The notes beneath the pieces are model-generated. The model saw nothing but the letters and a program-made list of their open reading frames with translations. It was not told the origin of the DNA and ran no database searches. 5,057 nucleotides of DNA, taken from assembly GCA_028707745.1 (NCBI GenBank), contig JAQWAJ010000177.1, positions 1-5,057 of the forward strand. Reading direction: 5' to 3'. Origin of the DNA: Bacteroidales bacterium (lineage in GTDB: Bacteria; Bacteroidota; Bacteroidia; Bacteroidales; UBA12481). Every line of letters begins with the position of its first letter. Positions within the stretch are counted from its first letter, which is position 1. Both the position numbers and the translations under genes were made by a program. This document shows, one piece after another, positions 1 to 5,057 of this stretch.

Positions 1-440
1 CCTACCTAATTGTGAATACAACAGAAAATAAGTTTTATCTGTATTCCGATAACAAACTTATCCGGCAAGGACCCTGCTCAACGGGTAAAAATGAAGTGTT
101 GAGATATGGACCCAATGGTTCGAAAAAACACTATTTTCTAAGTCCAAGAGGGGTTCATAAAGTTCAAAGCAAACAAAAAGACCCGGTATGGGCTAAGCCT
201 GACTGGGCCTTTATCGAGGAAGGGGAACCCGTTCCGCCACCCGGAGATCCATCACGGTTTGATGATGCAACTTTAGGCCCTTACGCACTAAGGCTCGGCG
301 ATGGATATATGGTACATGGCACAATATGGAAACGCTTTATGGGTCAATCCGTTACTCACGGATGTATCCGAATGCTGGATGAAGATATAACCGCAGTTTA
401 CGAAACGCTGCCAGTCGGTTCTAAAGTGATAATCTATTAA
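1..440 (+). CDS. L,D-transpeptidase (YkuD domain), 5' end outside window
   Basis: This is the C-terminal part of a YkuD-family L,D-transpeptidase. The family forms 3-3 cross-links in peptidoglycan, or links proteins to it, in the periplasm through a cysteine acyl-enzyme. The frame is open to the left edge (first full codon at base 3). It reads YLIVNTTENKFYLY, the usual first strand of the domain, so the GTG at 12 is an internal Val and the true start, with any signal peptide, lies upstream. The catalytic motif is visible: HGT (His codon at 315-317), then THGCIRM with the catalytic Cys codon at 363-365 and the Arg two codons later. The usual serine of SHGC is Thr here. A PVWAKPDWAFIEEG segment precedes the motif, as in many Gram-negative members. 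The protein ends right after the domain (VGSKVIIY), so there is no extra C-terminal module. The next gene starts 11 bp downstream. The family call is firm; the in vivo substrate is not known. Confidence 0.93.
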   Translation, partial: YLIVNTTENKFYLYSDNKLIRQGPCSTGKNEVLRYGPNGSKKHYFLSPRGVHKVQSKQKDPVWAKPDWAFIEEGEPVPPPGDPSRFDDATLGPYALRLGDGYMVHGTIWKRFMGQSVTHGCIRMLDEDITAVYETLPVGSKVIIY

Positions 441-451
441 AAAAGCAAAAC

Positions 452-1249
452 GTGAAAGCACTAAAAATATTTGCAATTTGCGTTGGGATACTGATTCTGG
501 GAGCTTTGACCATGCTCTACCTGGGTGCTATGAAAGCACCCAAGAGTTATATCGCGGATTTTAGCAAGGAAACTGAGCATATTAGTGAGAATAAAATCAT
601 CAAGTCATATCCGAATGAATCTTTAGAGAGAAGATCCAATCTGGATGCGCGGATAGCCATGTCAGATGATGATTCCATCGGGCTTCGGATCAGTTTAAAG
701 GAAAAAGCCATCTTCCTGGAACTGCAGGGAATTGTGTTGAGTCAAATACCCATTATCGATTATCAGGTAAGCCACTTTTTCACCAACCTGAGCCCGGCTG
801 AGAAGTATTTTATTTTCCGCAGCCCTTTGACCATCCAAAGAGATGAATCAACCATCGAGAAGAATAAATTCAAGGAGATGATTGCCCAGGAAGGCAAGGA
901 AGCTCAATCTGCAGAAGCTTTAAAAGCAACAGCCGATTCCCTTAGCGGAGATAAAAATAAAAAATCAAAAGGACCTCGTGTAGATCCAATAATATACCGC
1001 CTGTTTCTTGATCATGGAATCAAAGTTCAGTTCACCGGACAGATGCCTGATTCTATCCCCCAGTACTGGCCTAAATTCTGGTTTGAATTCAAGGAGCGTA
1101 ATCAATTCCTCAAAGACGTTATGAACAGCATAACAAAAAAAACACCGGTATATTACCAGCCAAGTATTAAACTGGTGATCGATGCCAAAGATGCTGAAAC
1201 GATCTATCGGGCAATGCCTAAAAATGGCATGGTGATTCTTGACTTATAA
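452..1249 (+). CDS. Single-pass membrane-anchored protein of unknown function
   Basis: I do not recognise a named family. The 265-residue product starts with a short basic N-terminus (MKALK) and a hydrophobic segment at about residues 5-25, read as an uncleaved membrane anchor or signal anchor; no lipobox is seen. The rest is probably periplasmic: a predicted alpha/beta region (about 65-130), a charged Lys/Glu/Ala/Ser-rich linker (about 131-176) and a second folded part (about 177-265) with aromatic-rich PQYWPKFWFEF. The only cysteine lies in the membrane segment, so it cannot itself be a cysteine transpeptidase. The last ~20 residues (DAETIYRAMPKNGMVIL) resemble the end of the preceding L,D-transpeptidase. 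GTG is chosen as the start because the first in-frame ATG (residue 21) lies inside the membrane segment and an in-frame stop sits 30 bp upstream. The 11-bp gap implies co-transcription with the transpeptidase and a possible cell-wall role, which is inferred from context only. Confidence 0.8.
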   Translation: MKALKIFAICVGILILGALTMLYLGAMKAPKSYIADFSKETEHISENKIIKSYPNESLERRSNLDARIAMSDDDSIGLRISLKEKAIFLELQGIVLSQIPIIDYQVSHFFTNLSPAEKYFIFRSPLTIQRDESTIEKNKFKEMIAQEGKEAQSAEALKATADSLSGDKNKKSKGPRVDPIIYRLFLDHGIKVQFTGQMPDSIPQYWPKFWFEFKERNQFLKDVMNSITKKTPVYYQPSIKLVIDAKDAETIYRAMPKNGMVILDL

Positions 1250-1364
1250 CTCATCAGGCCTTGGTTCGGGCTATGATCAAACATTTGCATGACAGTCTGT
1301 TTCCCTTTCCGAAATTAGACTTATTTTAGTCTTATATTGGATTCGGTTTTCTCACTAAATCAGA
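1250..1364 (+). promoter_or_regulatory. Intergenic gap, probable transcription-unit boundary with a tentative promoter
   Basis: This is the only sizeable gap in the window and the likely place for the promoter of the amylase unit. The best match to the Bacteroidota -7 element TAnnTTTG is TATATTGG at 1333-1340 (one mismatch), about 25 bp before the ATG. No convincing TTTG -33 partner sits at the expected distance, so the promoter is tentative. Two small symmetric sequences are present: ACAGTCTGT at 1292-1300, and AGACT/AGTCT arms at 1317-1321 and 1328-1332. Both are too short to call an operator or terminator. No GC-rich hairpin with a T-run follows the stop at 1249. Confidence 0.3.
1358..1364 (+). 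promoter_or_regulatory. AATCAGA translation leader before the GH13 lipoprotein start
   Basis: AATCAGA abuts the ATG at 1365. The same heptamer abuts the PurF-like gene and a one-base variant abuts the second amylase. There is no purine-rich Shine-Dalgarno, as is usual in Bacteroidota, where A-rich leaders are favoured. The shared spacing is the reason for choosing the ATG at 1365 over the second ATG at 1371. Confidence 0.4.
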
Positions 1365-2741
1365 ATGATTATGAAACGGACATCATTTGCCTTTGCACTG
1401 ATTACCTTATTGATAATCAGTACGTCATGCCAACCCAAACAGGTTGTTCCGGTTCAACAGGGTCCCGCTACTTCTGTAGTACATCCTGAGTGGATTAAAT
1501 CTGCAGTGCTTTATGAAGTCAATATTCGTCAATACACTCCCGAAGGTACGCTGAATGCCTTTGCTGAAAAGCTTCCGAAACTGAAGGAGCTAGGCGTTGA
1601 CATACTCTGGCTGATGCCCGTTAACCCGATCGGAGAGGTAAACCGGAAGGGCCCCCTCGGTTCCTATTACAGCGTCAGGGATTACAAAGGAATCAACCCG
1701 GAATTCGGAACCATGGATGATTTCAAAGCCCTGGTGAAGAAAACTCATGAACTTGGCATGTACCTCATTATCGACTGCGTACCCAATCATTCCTCGTGGG
1801 ACAACCCGCTGGTCACCGAACATCCCGATTGGTACGCCAAAGACAGTCTGGGTAAAATGTTCTCCCCCTGGGACTGGACCGATGTGGTTAAATTTGATTA
1901 CAACCAGAAGCCTTTGCGTGAGTATATGATTGAGACCATGAAATACTGGCTTACCGAAACAAAGCTCGATGGGTTCAGATACGATGTAGCCCATCAGGTT
2001 CCGGTGGATTTCTGGAATGAAGTGAGACCTGCACTCCAATCGGTAAAGCCCGACGTTCTTATGCTGGCTGAAGCTGAACAGCGCCCGTTGCATGAAAAAG
2101 CCATGGATATGTCGTATGGCTGGGAGCTGCACCACATCATGAATCAGGTTGCCCAGGGCAAACAAAACGTTTCTCATATCGACGCCTACTTTGATCGGGC
2201 AGCCCGTGATTATAACACCCATGATATCCGGATCTACTTTACCTCCAATCACGATGAAAACTCCTGGAACGGAACCGAATGGGAAAGAATGGGCAAAGCC
2301 ACCAATCTGATGACTGTTTTCACCTATACGATCCCGGGAATGCCACTTGTTTACAGCGGCCAGGAATCGGGTTCCACCAAAAGGCTCAAATTCTTTGAGA
2401 AAGATCCCATCGATTGGAGCGATATGAGCTTTGCCACGCTTTATCAGCAATTGGATCAGCTCAAGCATGATAACCCCGCACTCTGGAACCCGGGATTTGG
2501 GGGCAATTATACCCGGCTTAAAACCGGCAATGACAATCAGGTTCTGGCTTTTAAAAGGGAAACAGGCACCAATTCGGTAGTCGTAGTGCTCAACATGAGT
2601 GCCCAACCCGTTCAGGTCCGGCTTTCGCCTGATGCCGTAACCGGGAAATATTCACAATGGCCTGCCGGCATCCAAACAAAACCCTCAAAGGCACCTGTTG
2701 ACCTTGGACCATGGGCATATCTCATCTATACAAAAAAATAA
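1365..2741 (+). CDS. GH13 alpha-amylase-family glycoside hydrolase, predicted lipoprotein
   Basis: This is a retaining alpha-glucan hydrolase of family GH13, likely cutting alpha-1,4 bonds in starch, glycogen or maltodextrins in the envelope. The N-terminus has a basic start, a hydrophobic stretch (residues 7-19) and STSC with Cys22 as the probable lipidation site. Serine at -3 is a loose lipobox. No acidic residues follow the Cys (QPKQVVP), so the usual Bacteroidota surface-export signal is absent and a periplasm-facing lipoprotein is inferred. The (beta/alpha)8 barrel spans about 43-370. All catalytic regions are present: DCVPNH (137-142), GFRYD with Arg205 and nucleophile Asp207, LAEAE with acid/base Glu236, and SNHDEN with Asp297. 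The B domain is short. A beta-sandwich C domain covers about 375-458. The length and motifs such as GWELHHIMN and NHDENSWNGTE match a GH13 group common in Bacteroidota. Subfamily and substrate cannot be fixed from sequence alone. The downstream amylase starts 5 bp after the stop. Confidence 0.93.
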   Translation: MIMKRTSFAFALITLLIISTSCQPKQVVPVQQGPATSVVHPEWIKSAVLYEVNIRQYTPEGTLNAFAEKLPKLKELGVDILWLMPVNPIGEVNRKGPLGSYYSVRDYKGINPEFGTMDDFKALVKKTHELGMYLIIDCVPNHSSWDNPLVTEHPDWYAKDSLGKMFSPWDWTDVVKFDYNQKPLREYMIETMKYWLTETKLDGFRYDVAHQVPVDFWNEVRPALQSVKPDVLMLAEAEQRPLHEKAMDMSYGWELHHIMNQVAQGKQNVSHIDAYFDRAARDYNTHDIRIYFTSNHDENSWNGTEWERMGKATNLMTVFTYTIPGMPLVYSGQESGSTKRLKFFEKDPIDWSDMSFATLYQQLDQLKHDNPALWNPGFGGNYTRLKTGNDNQVLAFKRETGTNSVVVVLNMSAQPVQVRLSPDAVTGKYSQWPAGIQTKPSKAPVDLGPWAYLIYTKK

Positions 2742-2746
2742 TCAAA
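2740..2746 (+). promoter_or_regulatory. AATCAAA translation leader overlapping the upstream stop codon
   Basis: AATCAAA lies directly before the ATG at 2747 and overlaps the TAA stop (2739-2741) of the upstream amylase. This arrangement suits reinitiation or translational coupling. It also supports 2747 over the in-frame ATG at 2711, which lies within the upstream gene and lacks this leader. Confidence 0.4.
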
Positions 2747-4297
2747 ATGCCCAATATCAGAACTGTAACCCTATTCATATTGAGTTCCCTTTCTACTGTT
2801 AGTCAAACTTTGAGTGCACAGGAAACTGACCCGCCACTACCATCAACCCGGGTTTATTATTCGGTATTTGTTCAATCATTTTGCGACAGCAATGGTGACG
2901 GAATCGGCGATATTCCGGGATTGACATCCAAACTTGATTATCTGAAAGATCTTGGAATTCAGGGACTATGGCTCCTTCCGGTTCATCCTTCCCCATCCTA
3001 TCATAAATATGATGTTACCGACTACTATTCTATCCATCCTGATTATGGCACTCTCGATGATTATAAAACCCTGGTGAAGGAAGCCCATAAACGAAACATG
3101 GTCATTCTTCTTGATCTGGTCATCAATCACACTTCCAACCGGATCAGCTGGTTTCAGGAAGCCTCCAAAAGACCCTCCAACCCGTATCGGGATTATTATG
3201 TATGGTCTGATAAAAAAGCCGATTTCGTAGCAGAGCCCTTTCACTGGCACGCCGTAAGAGATGCTCAGGGCAAGCAGAAATCAGGTCCGAAATATTATGG
3301 ATTCTTTTGGTGGGAGATGCCTGACCTGAATTTCGACAGTCAGAAAGTCAGGCAGGAGATGCACAAAATCGCCTCTTTTTGGCTGAAAGATATCGGGATC
3401 GACGGTTTCAGGCTGGATGCAGCCAAATACATCTATCCGGAAAACGAAACGGAGAAAAACGTTCAATGGTGGAACGAATTCCGTCAGGAAGCACTGAAAA
3501 TCAATGATCAGGTAATCATGGTTGGTGAAGTCTGGGGCCCGGCAAAAGAGATCGCTCCCTATCTGAAAAAGGGCATGACAGCCTGTTTTAATTTCCAGCT
3601 GGCCGACAGTATCAGGATCAGCCTCAAAGAAGAAAAGGACCACTATGTACTCCAAACCTGGTGGCAGATCCGTGACACTTATGTACAGGAAAACCCTTCA
3701 TATTCTGATGCGATTTTCCTCTCGAATCATGATATCAACCGAATCATGACCGATATCGGGAACAAAACAGCGAAAGCAAAAGTGGCCGCTGCACTGCTTC
3801 TGACCCTCCCGGGCAATCCATTTATCTATTACGGAGAAGAGATCGGTATGCTGGGTGAAAAACCAGATGAATTTATTCGTGAACCTTTTTTATGGAACAT
3901 GGAAGGGGAAGACAAAGGGCAGACTCACTGGGAAATTCCTTATACAAGCACTTCGCAGACGGTGAAACCGCTGAAGTACCAATTGGAAGATCCAACATCG
4001 CTCTATTACTTTTATAAACATCTGATCTCAGTCAGGAATAATTCAAACGCGCTTGGCAAAGGATTCTTCGATCCATTTATTCAGAACAACAGGAAAGTAA
4101 TCGGCTTTTACCGTGGATATGGCCGCGAGCGGATGCTTATCCTCATCAATCTGAGTAAGGATATTCAGCGCATCGACAGTCCATCGGAAATAACGGAATA
4201 CAAGCAACTTACAGGAACTCATGATGTTTTTAAATCAGGTGGAGGAGCTATTTACCTCCAGCCGTATGCCGTTTTTGTCCTGAGCAAAACATCTTAA
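2747..4297 (+). CDS. Secreted alpha-amylase, GH13 (subfamily 36-like)
   Basis: This endo-acting type of GH13 enzyme would hydrolyse alpha-1,4-glucans outside the cytoplasm. The start at 2747 gives a 516-residue protein with a clean signal peptide (MPNIRTVTLFILSSLSTVSQ onward) and likely cleavage LSA|QE after residue 24. The longer form from 2711 would add 12 residues encoded within the upstream gene. Conserved features, numbered from 2747, are: the calcium-loop-like DSNGDGIGD (47-55), DLVINH (123-128), region V MPDLN (191-195), GFRLD with Arg222 and nucleophile Asp224, VGEVW with acid/base Glu261, SNHD with Asp329, and PGNPFIYYGEEIGM (355-368). A C-terminal beta domain covers roughly 430-516. 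MPDLN marks the group between the oligo-1,6-glucosidase and neopullulanase types. From memory the sequence is strikingly like Halothermothrix orenii AmyA, a GH13_36 enzyme. Unlike the upstream amylase it has no lipobox, so it should be a soluble periplasmic or secreted protein. It is probably co-transcribed with both neighbours. Confidence 0.93.
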   Translation: MPNIRTVTLFILSSLSTVSQTLSAQETDPPLPSTRVYYSVFVQSFCDSNGDGIGDIPGLTSKLDYLKDLGIQGLWLLPVHPSPSYHKYDVTDYYSIHPDYGTLDDYKTLVKEAHKRNMVILLDLVINHTSNRISWFQEASKRPSNPYRDYYVWSDKKADFVAEPFHWHAVRDAQGKQKSGPKYYGFFWWEMPDLNFDSQKVRQEMHKIASFWLKDIGIDGFRLDAAKYIYPENETEKNVQWWNEFRQEALKINDQVIMVGEVWGPAKEIAPYLKKGMTACFNFQLADSIRISLKEEKDHYVLQTWWQIRDTYVQENPSYSDAIFLSNHDINRIMTDIGNKTAKAKVAAALLLTLPGNPFIYYGEEIGMLGEKPDEFIREPFLWNMEGEDKGQTHWEIPYTSTSQTVKPLKYQLEDPTSLYYFYKHLISVRNNSNALGKGFFDPFIQNNRKVIGFYRGYGRERMLILINLSKDIQRIDSPSEITEYKQLTGTHDVFKSGGGAIYLQPYAVFVLSKTS

Positions 4298-4309
4298 CCT
4301 TTTATAATC

Positions 4310-4316
4310 AATCAGA
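4310..4316 (+). promoter_or_regulatory. AATCAGA translation leader before the PurF-like gene
   Basis: AATCAGA abuts the ATG at 4317 and is identical to the heptamer before the first amylase. AATCA also occurs just upstream (4306-4310), overlapping this copy by one base. An in-frame TAA at 4305-4307 rules out any start further upstream. Confidence 0.4.
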
Positions 4317-5057
4317 ATGAGCGGACTTTTCGGCGCAATTGCCAAACACGATGTAGTTTCAGAAGTATACTATGGTACAGATTATCATTCCCACCTGGGT
4401 ACCAAAAGGGGTGGAATGGCCTTCTTCAACGACGCTAACAACACCTTTACCCGGTCGATTCATAGCCTGGAGAACAGCTATTTCAGGAACAAGTTTGAAG
4501 ACGAGCTACACCGGTTTGCCGGAAAAAGTGGTATCGGGATCATTAGTGATACCGACAGCCAGCCAATACTGCTGAACACCCGTCTGGGAATGTTTACCCT
4601 GGTTACAACGAGCCGTATTACTAATCTCGATGAATTAACCGCCCGGTTTCTTGCACAAGGTGGGCAATTCATGGAAAACTCCCAGGGTTTCACCAATCAT
4701 ACTGAGCTGATTGCCAAATTAATCTGTGAAGAAAATGATTTCATCTCGGGCATCGAAAATGTTCAGCGCCAGATTAAAGGATCATGCTCGATCTTAATAC
4801 TGACCAATGATTACTTATTGCCAGCACGCGACAAACTTGGCCGTACACCGATCATCATCGGGAAAGGCGACGAGGGGTTTTGTGCCGCCTCTGAAAGCTG
4901 CTCATTCTCCAATATCGGATATGACACCCACTATAATGTTGGCCCGGGAGAAATCGTCAGGTTGACTGCGAATCAGATGGAATCTGTGCTTCCCGCAAAA
5001 TCAGAGATGCAGATTTGCTCATTCCTGTGGGTATATTACGGATACCCGCCATCCCAT
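4317..5057 (+). CDS. Amidophosphoribosyltransferase-like (PurF paralog) with degenerate glutaminase domain, 3' end outside window
   Basis: The visible 247 residues match the N-terminal class-II glutamine amidotransferase (Ntn) domain of PurF, up to the linker (FLWVYYGYP, like FEYVYFARP in E. coli PurF) that leads into the phosphoribosyltransferase domain outside the window. PurF makes phosphoribosylamine from PRPP and glutamine, the first step of purine synthesis. Fold landmarks are MSGLFGA, GTKRGGMA (28-35), GKSGIG (69-74), ITNLDEL (101-107) and AARDKLGRTP-like ARDKLGRTP (170-178). The active site is not conserved. Aligned by eye to E. coli PurF, nucleophile Cys1 is Ser2 here, Arg73 is Ser77, oxyanion Asn101-Gly102 is Thr98-Ser99, and Asp127 is His128. 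This start is forced by the in-frame stop 10 bp upstream. I recall similar SGLFGA proteins in other Bacteroidales, annotated as amidophosphoribosyltransferase, so it is probably a conserved paralog and not the main purF. Its reaction is unknown; ammonia-dependent or other PRPP chemistry is possible. Confidence 0.85.
   Translation, partial: MSGLFGAIAKHDVVSEVYYGTDYHSHLGTKRGGMAFFNDANNTFTRSIHSLENSYFRNKFEDELHRFAGKSGIGIISDTDSQPILLNTRLGMFTLVTTSRITNLDELTARFLAQGGQFMENSQGFTNHTELIAKLICEENDFISGIENVQRQIKGSCSILILTNDYLLPARDKLGRTPIIIGKGDEGFCAASESCSFSNIGYDTHYNVGPGEIVRLTANQMESVLPAKSEMQICSFLWVYYGYPPSH

Noticed and set aside
1214..1230. ATGCC/GGCAT hairpin near the end of the second gene, considered as a terminator.
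   Set aside because: It lies inside the coding region, where it encodes the AMPKNGM residues, has a weak five-pair stem and has no T-run after it.
1292..1300. ACAGTCTGT odd-centred palindrome, considered as a regulator site.
   Set aside because: The four-base arms are too short, it occurs only once, and there is no recognised regulator match.
1317..1332. AGACT/AGTCT inverted repeat with a 6-base A/T loop, considered as a terminator or operator.
   Set aside because: It has only five A/T-rich pairs and no following T-run, so it is likely to occur by chance.
1333..1340. TATATTGG as a confident Bacteroidota promoter.
   Set aside because: It has one mismatch and no matching -33 element, so it is kept only as a tentative note in the intergenic entry.
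1590..2606. A 338-codon open frame on the - strand inside the first amylase gene.
   Set aside because: It lies entirely antisense to a gene with complete GH13 motifs and has no recognisable protein features. It is explained by the sense gene avoiding codons that read as stops on the other strand.
2711..2746. An alternative upstream start for the second amylase, overlapping the end of the first.
   Set aside because: It adds 12 residues before an otherwise normal signal peptide, and it lacks the AATCARA leader found before 2747.
3281..3655. A 124-codon - strand open frame, with shorter ones at 2966-3250 and 4478-4696.
   Set aside because: They are antisense to the second amylase and the PurF-like gene, have no recognisable motifs, and are explained by the coding strand.
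4372..4575. A 67-codon + strand open frame in another phase.
   Set aside because: It is a shadow frame inside the PurF-like gene, whose frame continues open to the window edge with recognisable homology.

Overview
The window looks like chromosomal DNA of a member of the Bacteroidota, probably Bacteroidales-like. No gene has a Shine-Dalgarno sequence, and starts sit in A-rich leaders instead. The two glycoside hydrolases and the final PurF-like protein resemble forms I know from that phylum. All five genes are on the + strand and fill nearly the whole window. I saw no RNA gene, mobile element, CRISPR array or long repeat.

Left part (1-1249): the 3' part of an L,D-transpeptidase (YkuD) gene, cut by the window edge, is followed after 11 bp by a gene for a 265-residue protein with one N-terminal membrane segment and no recognised family. 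They look like an envelope/peptidoglycan gene pair.

A 115-bp gap (1250-1364) probably separates this pair from the next transcription unit, although no clear terminator or strong promoter is visible.

Right part (1365-5057): two consecutive GH13 alpha-amylase-family genes with complete catalytic residues lie 5 bp apart. The first is a predicted lipoprotein. The second is a predicted signal-peptidase-I-processed protein closely resembling GH13 subfamily 36. After 19 bp comes a PurF-like gene that runs off the right edge. The tight spacing suggests an operon. The two amylases would act together on alpha-glucans in the cell envelope, while the PurF-like protein would be cytoplasmic and its link to them is unclear.

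The most notable observation is that the glutaminase domain of the PurF-like protein appears to have lost every key active-site residue, including the nucleophilic cysteine, which is serine here. A second observation is an almost identical seven-base leader, AATCARA, directly in front of the ATG of all three genes in the right-hand unit. I do not see a clearly new multi-gene system; most of the window is ordinary metabolic and envelope genes.
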